From Ecdyonurus torrentis (Eukaryota > Arthropoda > Insecta > Ephemeroptera > Heptageniidae): DNA of 64,000 bases. The DNA lies in NCBI GenBank assembly GCA_949318235.1, contig OX439129.1, positions 31,212,743 to 31,276,742 of the forward strand, read 5' to 3'. Made by a program: the position numbers and the translations under genes. This document shows, piece by piece, positions 40,262-52,746 of this stretch. Position 1 is the first letter of the stretch; each line of letters begins with the position of its first letter. The notes beneath the pieces were generated by a model. That model saw only the letters and a program-made list of their open reading frames with translations, searched no databases and was not told where the DNA came from.

Positions 40262-40354
<93 letters not shown>
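40261..40354. repeat. (AT)n microsatellite, about 94 bp
   Basis: An AT run with one early ATGT interruption, followed by (GT)n of 3-4 units. Confidence 0.97.
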
Positions 40355-40357
<3 letters not shown>

Positions 40358-40678
40358 GTGTGTGTAGTAAGCACATCTATGTTCTAATCGTTTTCCATTA
40401 TTGTTATTTATTGTATATTACATCAGCAAATATTAATATACACATATATTACTTTCAATTGAGTACGCGACAATATAATTAGTAGTTTTATCATAAAAAG
40501 TAATAATAAACAATATTATATAAATATATAACAAATTATAATAATATATAAATGTTATTATTTTGATGTTTTATTATACCATTTTACAGTATAATATATA
40601 TTAATATCAATAATGAATATTTTTCTATTATGAGTATAATAATTAAAATACTTTTTAATTTTTATTATTTTTTACTTT

Positions 40679-40711
<33 letters not shown>

Positions 40712-40999
40712 GCAATGAATTGAAATGTATTATTCTGTTTTTGTAAAATAATTACACAAGGGAAATTGTAAATATTAAAATATGATGTATAATTATTATT
40801 TATTTTATAATACGTCATAATAATTCATATTTTATTATGTGGCATCTGTTTGTGGTTTTCGGTATTTAGTAATTAAATGTAATTAAATATAATGTGGAGT
40901 AAGTGGAATTTTTAAAATAATAATTAAAAAAAATATGCATGAATGGCTTTTAATATGAAAATATACTGGTCTTTAGGAATACTAATAATGGTGTTCTAG
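40355..40999. other. AT-rich stretch with poly(T)
   Basis: Poly(T) of about 27 bp at 40685-40711, followed by GCAATGAATTG. Nothing else is seen. Confidence 0.55.
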
Positions 41000-41335
41000 T
41001 TAGGAATAGACCAGAGAAAAACATAAGCATTTATATCACAAAACACTTGATGGGATTTACATAAATAACATTAGTTTGTCTCAAAACCCAACAGTAGCCG
41101 TAGCAGTGATCAGAAAATTCCATTTATGCAACCCTCACAACATTTTCATACTAATATTTGCATGTTTCTGACGTCATAAACATGAATTTTTACGCAAATT
41201 GCATACTTTACAGTTTTTTCACGCTCTCTCTTGGGGCTACATTAACATTCTGGTAAAAATTGTCATAGTTTTGAAGATCCCATTTCATGTTTATTCATTA
41301 AAAAGTCTATGTTGTTTTATGTTCTATGGCTTTAA
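41000..41335 (+). mobile_element. MITE family A, copy 2
   Basis: A 336-bp copy in the same orientation as copy 1. The left end is AGGAATAGACCAGAG with the flanking TTAA decayed to TTAG. The right end is GTTCTATGGCTTTAA. It keeps TGACGTCA at 41169-41176, TTACGCAAATTGCATAC, TTTCACGCTCTCT and ATTCTGGTAAAAATTGTCAT. The 65-codon frame at 41199-41396 lies mostly inside the element and is not a gene. Confidence 0.78.
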
Positions 41336-43745
41336 AGGACACATAACATGTATACATAATTTTAAGGTAAGCTTTGTGTATTCGATGTTTTTATGACGTT
41401 TGAACAACGTCCATCACCGAAACTTTCCATTCATTTAAGATATGTTGTAAATATTCCAATACTAAAAAAAAAAAACACAAAAAATTCATATTAAAATTTA
41501 TCTGATTAATTTATTTATTCATTTGTTTTAATTTTAATTGCGCTTGTACATAGCTACAGTACATTATTAATAAGAGTGTGAGAGTACAAAATTTAATAGT
41601 ATAATTTATGTAAAAGTAATTAAATATTTAAATTAATATCATTACAGAATTTAAATATCAGTTTGTATATTTAAAAATGTATAAATTTAAATCACTTTTA
41701 TGTTTTATTATAATAGTAAAATATGTAAATAAAGTTACATCAATTGATAGGTTATAGTTTGACTTTACGATATATATACGTTATTAAAATTATTATATTC
41801 TGTAATTTGCATATATGTATTATAACCTTTATACTTTACGACTTTTGGAATATAGCATATTACAGATATATGAATATCATTATTATATTCATAGAAAATT
41901 ACTTTTACTTTTTCCTGTTTTATATCAACAAACTATATTCAATTTATCCTCTTTGATAAAATGCATTATGTAGTTGCAAAATTTTATAATGTACAGTATA
42001 CAATTTAATTAAAATTATTATCATAGTATAATTTGTAATTATTATTATTTCATTAATATTATTTTTATAACATTTTATACAAAAATGTAAATTTATTTCA
42101 TTTAGCAATTTGCAGTTTAATTTTATGAAAACAATGAATTATATAATTTCATTTTTTTATTATTATTTTTTTAACAATGCTAGTTATTTATTGAAATCAT
42201 AAAAATATTACATTTTTGATTTCACATAAACTTTGTCAAATGTAATATTTTTTATACTTCTGCAGGAATAAAATAATACTGCCTGTGTATTATTTTATTG
42301 AAGTTTCTCTATATATCTTGAAAAGCACTATGAAAGTTTTTGAGCTATACAGAGTATAAAAACAGTTCTCATAATTCCGTTCTCACTCATTGTTAACACC
42401 AAGAATTCAATATAATATAAAATTTTTATTTTATTCAACTTTTATTAATATGACATAAATTTTATGTCCATTATCATAAAATAATAAACATTAAAATATT
42501 TTTATATTTACATACAAAAAAAACTAATTTCATTTTATTCTGGATGACTAGTTTATTTTTAATTTGAATTTTTTAAAAATAAATTTATTAAAATATGCGT
42601 GTAATGACTAATCAATCACATTTCAACAAATATTTTATATAAGCATTTTTTGTTTGATGGGGAACCACCAAATTGACCGCAGATCAGGGTGAACAATTTG
42701 CGTGTGATTTATAACAAAAGCATTTATTTTTATTTTTCATACAAAAGCTGTAAATAAACATATAAGTTAGGTATAATAATTATATAATTATATTTTACAT
42801 TTTATGTGGATTTAAATATTGCTAAAAAAAAAATTCACGTTTCTCTCACAATTTTTCATGCTCATATAAAATACGAGTGCAAAAAATGGTTTATATCAAT
42901 AACCGTAAATTTCTTTTAACTTCATTTTTCTTTCTTTTGAAAACGTACTCTAAAATATAACAAAATATGTTATAGAAATTTACCATCAGAAAAACATGTA
43001 TATCACATCTTTTAGTGGCATGTTAAAAAAAACAGGAAAGGTAAACAAACCTTTTTTCTTTCTTAATCAATAAATTATTTTAATTATTATATTATAAGAC
43101 ATTTTTAGATTATCTTTTAAAAAATATATATATTATATTATTCATATGCACCAAAACTCATCTATTCGCCCTTTAAACGAATTACCAATAAACATATTAT
43201 GCTGGAAATCAATACGATCAATTATTCGTTCCATTAATAATACTCCGAGAGTAGAATACATTTTCAATCATGGAAATTAACAATCTAATGATAATAGAGA
43301 AAGTAAATATAATATGTAAGTTGATATAAAGTCGTAGGTATGTGAAATGAAAAGATGTTATCTTTGAGCTACGTATTTCTATGTGAAGTTAAATATTTAT
43401 CTGACAGTTTTGTCATAAACAGATGTGCCCTCAAAACACCCACAAATCTTGAAAATGTCACAATGTTTATGTGTGCTCATGAGTTGGGCAAATAATAAAG
43501 CGTGTTGTGATGGAAACAACTCAAATAAATACTAATTAATCAAGAGATGGAAAAACACGTAAATTAAATAAGATTTTGTACGTGTTCACATTATGAAGAA
43601 AAAGTCTGATTGTTATATTTAATACAATGTCTTAAGGCTTTTTAACAATTTAACGTTTTTTTTTAATATTATTGTTTTTAAAATAAAATTTGCATAGCAA
43701 TCCAGCTAATGCATTGAAATGGACTGAATTTTACTGTACAAATTG

Positions 43746-43746
<1 letters not shown>
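41336..43746. other. AT-rich non-coding stretch
   Basis: No gene or element is recognised. The 70-codon + frame at 41744-41956 is I/Y/F-rich AT translation. Confidence 0.55.
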
Positions 43747-43825
<79 letters not shown>

Positions 43826-43858
43826 GAATCAATTCCGTTTCGAATCAGTTCCGTGGTC

Positions 43859-43929
<71 letters not shown>
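43747..43929. repeat. Twin (AT)n tracts around a 38-bp island
   Basis: (AT)n at 43747-43822 and again at 43861-43929. The island between contains a tandem 16-mer, TCGAATCAATTCCGTT and TCGAATCAGTTCCGTG (14 of 16 identical, 43824-43855), followed by GTCCC. Three long frames cross it on both strands and all are repeat artefacts. Confidence 0.95.
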
Positions 43930-43932
<3 letters not shown>

Positions 43933-44001
43933 ATATGGGAAATTGCATTTACATATCAGGTTATTTTGTACTATGTGATAAAGGTTCAAGTGATACATAC
44001 A

Positions 44002-44349
44002 TTAAAGGAATAGACCAGAGAAAAACATGAAGCATTTATATCACAAAACACTTGATGGGACTTACGTAAATAACTTTAGTTTGTCTCAAAACCCAACTAT
44101 AGCTCCGTAGCAGTGATCAGAAATGTCAATTTATACAACCCGCACAACATTTTCATAATAATTTTTGCATGTTTCTGACGCCATATACATAAATATTCAC
44201 GAAAATTGCATATATACTTAACAATATTTTCACGCTCTCTCGTGGGGCTACATTGACATTCTGGTAAAAATTGTCAAAAGTTTTGAAGATCCCATTTCGT
44301 GTTTATTCATTAAAAAGCACATGTTTATTTATGTGGTCTATGGATTTAA
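44002..44349 (+). mobile_element. MITE family A, copy 3
   Basis: A 348-bp copy in the same orientation, about 70 bp from the twin (AT)n tract. TTAA borders both ends: TTAAAGGAATAGACCAGA on the left, and TTAAATCCATAGACCACA read inward from the right. These are the best-preserved terminal inverted repeats of the family. The CRE-like octamer has decayed to TGACGCCA. The 16-kb window 41000-56898 holds three of the four copies. Confidence 0.8.
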
Positions 44350-44477
44350 TGTAAAAAGTACATTAATTAAATCTATTTTTAAATAATTTAAAAATATATG
44401 TACCAAGTTTTGAAATCAATTTATAATAAAAATGTATAACTATATTACACAATTCACCATCGTGTAGCAGACATTTA

Positions 44478-44480
<3 letters not shown>

Positions 44481-44532
<52 letters not shown>
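44481..44532. repeat. Poly(T) run, 52 bp
   Basis: The longest pure homopolymer in the window. On the minus strand it would be a poly(A) tail whose body would lie at 44533 and above, where TTCCGTGG begins. No retroposon body is recognised. Confidence 0.95.
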
Positions 44533-44927
44533 CCGTGGTTTATAAAATGAAAGATTACAAGAAGAAAATTCGTGATTATTCTTTTGTTAAGAGAACAATA
44601 CCTAAAAAAAAAACTAATGTATTGTTTTACTATTTTCCTGGTACGTTTTCATTATACGTATATACTGTATAAGCTAAAAATAGCATTTTAATACAGATAT
44701 ATTATAGTATATACTACATATACTTAAACAATAAAATAAATCATTAAAAATATAGTCTTTGTTAAAATATTATAATATTTGTATAATAAAGTAAAAATAA
44801 TATAATTCTGCTATGTTTTCTAACCAAGTTTATATTATAAACACTTCAAATGTGATACTTATTTGTTTTGCAAACCTTGAAACTTAACCACACGTATAAT
44901 ATACAGAGCGTTTGTAAAGCAGTATAA

Positions 44928-45917
<990 letters not shown>

Positions 45918-46099
45918 GTTTTTAATTGTAGATACATATGATATTTGTCACTACAGTAGATAGATTTGCAACCTACTTAAATATAAAAACTCTCTCGCTA
46001 TTTTAAAATAAAGAAATCTAAATAAAGAATTATATTATTAAAGGTAAGAAGTCAACATTTTTGTCTTTGCCTTCAAGAAATAAAAAAAAACTTCAAATC

Positions 46100-46205
<106 letters not shown>

Positions 46206-46551
46206 CAGTTGTTGTTTTGGTTCTGTATACAATTCGCTACGAGCAGTTTTTAAACTATTGAGTTGTAGTAGCAACAATTCCATCCTAATAATTTCAAACT
46301 TTGAGTTTAACAAGCAAAAAATAAAAATAAAGTGCACGTTTGAAGTTATATAATAATAATAATAATAAAATTCGTGACCAGCATTTTGATCAGAGTTTTA
46401 AACTAAAAATAAATAAATACTACAACTTTCTTTGTACTTTAGAACGATAATTGAACTCTTTAAACTTTAAAGGAAAGAAAAAAAGTTAACTTTGAAATGA
46501 GAAAAAAAAAATGTTCAGTACTTTTTTTTTGTAGCTATGTCCAGAGGAAGC

Positions 46552-46552
<1 letters not shown>

Positions 46553-46621
<69 letters not shown>
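46553..46621 (+). repeat. (GA)n microsatellite, about 69 bp
   Basis: A pure GA run about 160 bp upstream of the best exon in the window, in its presumed intron or 5' flank. Confidence 0.97.
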
Positions 46622-46625
<4 letters not shown>

Positions 46626-46784
46626 AAAATACATCATGTAACATTTTTTAAATCACCCCTTAAGCTCTTGCAGTTGAAACTAAACACTATAAAATCCATA
46701 AAGCAAAATAACCATCAGTTAATATATTGTGTGTATACAGTATACGTATATTTTTTTAATATATTGTTTTTCTTTTGTTCCCAG

Positions 46785-47217
46785 CTCCCCGATCAATGCA
46801 GTTGGGTTATTGTCTACTGCCACTGATCGTCAATTATATCTACACTACGAGGGTAAGTAAAAAAAATAATAATAATAATATTAATGCTTTCAATGTGTGA
46901 GAACAAAAGAACAAAAAAATACACCTACCGATTTAATACAAATATAATGATAACGATTAATTTTCAACTCGGAAATTTAATTTTGATACTTTATAAGATC
47001 TTGAAAAATGACAATGATGACAATGCCTTTTTTTTTTTTTTTCCTCTCTTCTTTTTTTCTTTTATTCGATTCTATGAAGTATGCATTTCCAAATGATTGC
47101 CTTATTTCTATAGATGACGTTTTGCCTATACCACTTATGCTAAGACGTTGGGATAAAGAACAAAAATCTTTCTATGTATATTCTTTCCTACTTGTTTTCG
47201 CTTCGATTCTTTTCTAA
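46785..47217 (+). CDS. Two-exon gene fragment, function unknown (exons 46785-46852 and 47114-47217)
   Basis: Exon 1 (68 nt) follows a pyrimidine-rich acceptor ending TTTTGTTCCCAG and ends at GAGG|GTAAGT. One frame reads SPINAVGLLSTATDRQ, then LYLHYE, with one base left over. The 261-bp intron has T-rich and CT-rich tracts and ends TTATTTCTATAG. Exon 2 then supplies the two missing bases (G+AT, giving Asp) and continues DVLPIPLMLRRWDKEQ, KSFYVYSF, then a hydrophobic LLVFASILF and a TAA stop at 47215-47217. Phase agreement across the intron and the protein-like composition support a real transcript. A second frame of exon 1 is also open but meets an early stop in exon 2. Exon 2 may instead end at a weak TAT|GTATAT donor (47176). 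AATAAA-type signals occur from about 47393. Upstream exons are not identified and I do not recognise the family. Confidence 0.5.
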
Positions 47218-47705
47218 GCTGCACTCAATCAGAATAGAATTCAGATTTGATCTTATATATTCGTTTTAACATAACAAAAAAGTTTAAGTTAAGATTTTTT
47301 TTTTATTATTTTTTTTTTTTACATAATATGGTTTTTTAAATGCCTAAAGTAAAATGTATATTAACGAACATAAAAGTAATTATGTTATGAACAATAAAAA
47401 ATAAAAATAAAATACATATTGACAAATTTAAAATGGTAATGGAAAAAAAAAGACTCCGAGCAATAAAATGGTTTTAAATTAAATCTGTAATTTTAATTAT
47501 TAGTATTGAAATCATATACAAACATCTAAAAATCAGAAAAGAAAGTGCCGGAAAATTAAATTACGTGACGGTATAAGATAGGAGTAAACTTCACGAAAAC
47601 AGTAAGCTATAGGCCTGAGCCACCTCCCTCTTTTAAGATCACATGGTTTCCTTTTCCAAGGTTCTCACAATAGCTAATATAGTAAGGTATCTCCGATATG
47701 CTAAG
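47218..47705. other. AT-rich flank of the exon pair
   Basis: Contains poly(T)-like runs near 47295-47320 and AATAAA motifs near 47393-47412 that could serve as polyadenylation signals if exon 2 is terminal. Not otherwise coding. Confidence 0.4.
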
Positions 47706-47842
47706 AATATCATATCAAATGCGCGCCACTTTAGCACCTGGAGAAGATTGTGAGAACTACTGATTTGCTGCAAATCAAATGACGCATCTAGTTCTTGCAG
47801 TCCTCTCCAGGCGCTGCAGTGGCGCGCATTCGATCTGACATT
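47706..47842. repeat. GC-rich imperfect fold-back, 39-bp arms
   Basis: 47706-47744 pairs with 47804-47842 with about 6 mismatches. The core AATGCGCGCCACT / AGTGGCGCGCATT is a perfect 13 bp. The loop holds further nested pairs (AGAACTA with TAGTTCT, and GATTTG with CAAATC). The GC-rich patch continues on both sides (about 47610-47910), suggesting a fold-back mobile element. The 83-codon minus-strand frame at 47639-47890 covers it but is palindrome-derived with no recognised similarity. Confidence 0.7.
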
Positions 47843-47910
47843 ATTAACATACGTAGGAAAAACCCTAATGTATAAGCTACTGTACGGCATTCTGCACCTC
47901 TACACAAGCA

Positions 47911-48304
47911 CCCATCATATTGTTAAATACGGTTTCTTTACAATTGTGCTTTTTTTATTATTATTTTTAATACAACATTAAATTTTAACACAATTAACAA
48001 AATTAAACATTTAATTACTGTAATTGAAATGTGCAAGTTGAATTGTATACGTTTTAGAATTCTATAGTATTTTTTATTACTATTATTTCAAATAGTTATT
48101 TGTCAAAATGTTAATGGATTGTCATTGTTATTTGTCTGTTGATAATATTAAAAAAAAGTCTCATTACAAATGTTTCATAGTTATCAATTTTTTTATATAT
48201 ATTGTATACTCATACATACAATAAATTTCTATGCGAACAACCCTATACATTATTATGCCTATTGAAACCAATAATGGATATAAAAGAATGACAAGAGCGG
48301 AGGA

Positions 48305-48306
<2 letters not shown>
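47911..48306. other. AT-rich non-coding stretch
   Basis: Nothing supported. Confidence 0.55.

Positions 48307-48347
<41 letters not shown>
48307..48347. repeat. Poly(T) run, 41 bp
   Basis: A pure T homopolymer. The sequence before it (CAAGAGCGGAGGAAG) is slightly GC-richer. Confidence 0.95.
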
Positions 48348-48758
48348 CAACCAAATGATATACAGATAAATGTGGTATCAGTATTTTACAATTTTGAATG
48401 ATACGTATATCAGTATTAATCGTTGCAATACAATATACATCTAACGATTTATATACATACATAGCTTAGAGTATATCAACAATATATTATACATAACAAA
48501 GTCAAATCATCATCGTTACAAAATAGAACCACAAATACATCAAAACATTTCAAAATATATTGTATTACATAATATATACCTATCTGTAGGTTCAGTAAAC
48601 TATTATATATTATACGATATACAAATCGTAGTTAGAATATTTTATTCTCTTTGGTATAATATAACATTTAAATAAAATAGCTATAAATACACACTGTTTA
48701 ATTAATACTTCTATAGTTTACTAGTTTACAAAGCAACATGAAATAGAGATATAAGTTC

Positions 48759-48963
<205 letters not shown>

Positions 48964-49231
48964 ACTTGTAGTAGAATAAGTTTGAATATGAAATTATTGA
49001 CTGACATTCAATATAATCTAATGCTGATGTTACTCTACTGTCATATAACTAGGTAATAATTTATTACTTCATTTTAATGCAATCCATAAATGCTTCCAAT
49101 ATTATATTATAAAAAAAAAAAAAATAAAAAAAATAAAAAAAAAAGGGTTAAATTATAATACATTATTTTACTTCAACCACATATTGCATGACTGATTAGG
49201 AATTTATTTATAATACAAAGACTGCAAAATG

Positions 49232-49264
<33 letters not shown>

Positions 49265-49752
49265 ACAAACAAACAAAAACACACATCTATAAAATTCAAT
49301 TACATAAAAGAAATAATAACAAATTACGTATAATACATGATGAATTATGTTATCTATCCATCGGGAACTAAAATGATATTTGAAATCAACCTAACATACG
49401 ACCTAATTTCTAGCAAAGTATGGTTATTTATATCAGTATATTTATGATATTAGAAATGTATCCAAAGTAGAGAGATTAATTTAATAGTTTCTAAAATAAC
49501 TTTATACTTGAAAGATATTGTTATCCGATATCAGTTATCCAGAATAGTGCGGTTAATGGGTTCTAGGTTTTCTGGGTTTTGGTAAGCCCATACACATGCA
49601 GTTAAACCTTTCGGAAATGTTCATCTTAGCTTACCTCTATAGAAATTTGAAAGTTATGACTTCAGGTATTAAAAACACTGAGAGAACTTATTAGAATATA
49701 AATATAAAATACTAACTTAAAATGAACGTTACGTGGGTTACCTGGATATTTA
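48964..49752. other. AT-rich non-coding stretch
   Basis: A-rich run near 49111-49144 and (CT)n at 49239-49263. 49500-49650 is somewhat less AT-rich but has no open exon with paired splice sites. Confidence 0.5.
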
Positions 49753-50071
49753 AGCTCGTTCTATAAACTACACACAAATATTGAGCCAGCTTCGAAAATG
49801 TTCCTTTGTTAAAAACAGTAGGTTATGACGTCGTTACCTGTTTACTACGTTCATATATAGGGTCGATCATTGCTATTTCTTCTTTTAGAACTTTGAACTT
49901 GACAAGAATGAAAGAAACTTCCCAAAAAAAGTTCAGTCTCAATATGCGACTTACTTTTATCGGCTCAAAAAGAAAAAAAAAAAAAAAGAAAGATCAACCA
50001 ATGAATGTGTTATATTTTGTTGGTCAGCCAATCACTGTTATTGAGATTCACTTTACTTTACAGAACGAGCT
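49753..50071 (-). mobile_element. MITE-like family B, copy 2 (inverted)
   Basis: A 319-bp copy, reverse-complementary to 9363-9673. The terminal inverted repeats are AGCTCGTTCTATAAACTAC (left) and, from the right end read inward, AGCTCGTTCTGTAAAGTA. The CRE-like site is altered to TGACGTCG. It carries a poly(A) (poly(T) in element orientation) of about 16-17 bp near 49970-49987 that copy 1 lacks. The 89-codon frame at 49806-50075 is inside the element and is not a gene. Confidence 0.72.
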
Positions 50072-51076
50072 ATAGCTACTTCATCTGCAGTTATTATTAG
50101 TATAAGATTCCTCGTTGTACTGAACGCTTGGCAGCTGGTTTATTCGTTACCTAACGTAAAAATGTCAGTGTTATGTCACTATTTAAATGTTTTCTCGGTG
50201 TTTTAAATAAAATATTGTTATAGATACAAAATTACAACTTTTATATGTGAATACTTTCTCAAAGATAAATTAATAATAAACTTAATTAAATAATAATTCT
50301 ATCATCCTCTTCAGTTCCAGTATACAATACAGTAGACATTAGATAATTCAATTAAAAAAAATTTAAAAACAAAAGAATAAATCGAACAAATTGAGATAAA
50401 AATACAAAAATTGGCTCAGAAAACGCTCCTGAATTTACGCAACTTTTAAAGCTATTTTGAGCATTTTAGAGTGGGTAGAGACAAAAGACAAAAGATACAT
50501 ATTTTTATCATTTTGAGAGCCGCGCAAAAATGTGGTTAAAATATACGACATGTGAAATAATGTTTAAAAAAGTCGGAACTGAAGAGGACATAATAAAAAA
50601 AAAAAATATTTTTTTTAAATTTAATATAAAAAAAAACATGATAAAGTAAATTAAAATACCTACAAATTATTTTAACATTATTAATAAATTATTTTCTAAG
50701 TAATATAGTATAAATCATTTAAACTTTATAATATATTTGTCATATTACTAGAAGTTGAAATTTAAATTTTAAGTTATGCCATTTGCAAAGACAAGTTTTG
50801 TAGCCACAAGTGTGAGAGATAGAAACGTCAAACTATGTTTGTATATAAAGTGAGGGTCTATAAGTTATTATTGCTTTATTAAGCTCTTAGTACTATAATT
50901 ATTATCATCTGCAATTTCTAACTCAACTTACTTCACATCTACTGTATTTAATAAAGAAACTTTAGTTTTTAGATCATAAATTAATTCAATTTTATATATT
51001 ATATTAATTAATTATTTAGTTTACATGTATCTACACTTTAGTATAATATGATTGTAATTATAAAATAATAGCAAAA

Positions 51077-51138
<62 letters not shown>

Positions 51139-52319
51139 ATTAAAAACTTTTATTAAATACAAAGATTAATTATTATTGTTGAAAGTTTATTTTACTTTAT
51201 ATGTCATGTTGATATGTATAATTCTTATTATTAATAATTATAAGTTTTAAATAGTTGCTACAGATTTGCATAAATTTTTAGATTTTTTTTTAAAAAAAAG
51301 TGACATCTAAGGTATATTTATTACAGAAATTTCATTTCAAACTACTTCCTAAAAAGTTTTTTTTTTTTTTATTTATTTTTTTTTTTACAGACAGTGAAGT
51401 ATGGTTGTAATGTTGTAACCATAAGATTTAATATATTTTTAAAAAAAAAGTGTTATTGCCAGCTATTTGTCAACACTACCGTTTTCAATTTTTATTTCCA
51501 TTCACAGTTGCTTATGTTGAGATTATTCCAATTTTTTTCCCATGCCACACTCGGTACTTTTTTTAATATTAAAACGTTGATAAAACTCTTTTTTTTTAAA
51601 TTTTTTATTATTTTTATTTGTTAAGCTAAAACTTGAACAAATTATATTACATTTCAAAAATATATCAAAGGAATTTATTTTTATTTACTCTAAATCTCAT
51701 TGGTTTACTTCAATTACATTTTATTTTATAAAAAATAATGAATATACGACTTTTTATATGATTTAATTTTATTTATTTTTTGTAACTTCAATTTTAATGT
51801 GTAATTAAATAAATTGAAATTGATTTTTCAAATCTCTGTTTGAAAAAAAATAATACTGTAACTATAATTAAAACTACTTTATGTGGTAACGGCTGAAAAA
51901 TAATCAATTGAAATAAAGTTACTTCCAAATATATTTACAAATGTAAAAGTGGTGATGAATAAAAACAAAAGAAAGTAAAACCAAACAAAGAATTTGAAAA
52001 ACTGTTTGCGTTTATACTTTTGCTAAAGTTTTAGAGTTTTTGTTACGAATTTTAGTTTTCCTCCTCCTTTGTCGCTTTTTCTTGTTTTATCTTTTATCTT
52101 TGACCCTTATCAATCTACATTTTGAATCCTCTAAGATCCTCATCTCAAATCCTCCTATACCTCTTTACTTTTTTCCCCCTATTTTTTTTACGTACTATCT
52201 TTTACTCTTTAAATGATAGCTTCTTATCCTTCATTTAAAGAGCTGTATTTTATAACTTATCTTTTATCAAAAAATCCTTCAAAGTCAAAAGAGTAATGTT
52301 TTTTTTCCTTTTATCTTGA

Positions 52320-52323
<4 letters not shown>
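50072..52323. other. AT-rich non-coding stretch
   Basis: (AT)n of about 52 bp at 51079-51130. At 51389 a strong acceptor-like sequence (long T tract then ACAG) opens a 77-codon frame to 51624. Its F/L/I/K-rich content matches simple AT translation and no donor is needed to explain it, so it is not called. Confidence 0.45.

Positions 52324-52357
<34 letters not shown>
52324..52357. repeat. Poly(T) run, 34 bp
   Basis: A pure T homopolymer. Confidence 0.95.
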
Positions 52358-52361
<4 letters not shown>

Positions 52362-52719
52362 ATTATGGTATTTTATAAATTTAATATAAAAAGATAATGG
52401 AAAATGAAAGATATACATTTTTATTCATATTTATATACATGCATATAAAAAAAGGACTATTTTAATGTTATAAAATTTAAACTTTATCATTTTGATATAA
52501 ATTAAAAGAGGTTTTGAAATGATAGTAAAAATTCTTAGCACATACAGTACATGAAAGTAAATAATTTGTAATTATGAAGTCGTTATGCCGCTTCCCAATT
52601 ATTAAAAAAAAATTATGGTAACAAACTTACTTAAAAATTAAACTAAAAAAAGCTACTAACCTACAAAAAAAAAGGTTTTGACTAACATAAAAAAAACTCT
52701 GTATAAAATATGCACGTAC

Positions 52720-52746
52720 AAAAAAAAAAAAAAAAAAAAAAAAAAA
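52720..52746. repeat. Poly(A) run, 27 bp
   Basis: A pure A homopolymer preceded by TGCACGTAC. Confidence 0.95.

Noticed and set aside
47639..47890. 83-codon minus-strand frame
   Set aside because: Covers the fold-back and GC-rich patch. No recognised family, and the palindromic half encodes unrelated residues.
51389..51624. 77-codon frame after a strong poly-T/ACAG acceptor
   Set aside because: F/L/I/K-rich AT translation. A run of this length is expected several times by chance in 64 kb of this composition.
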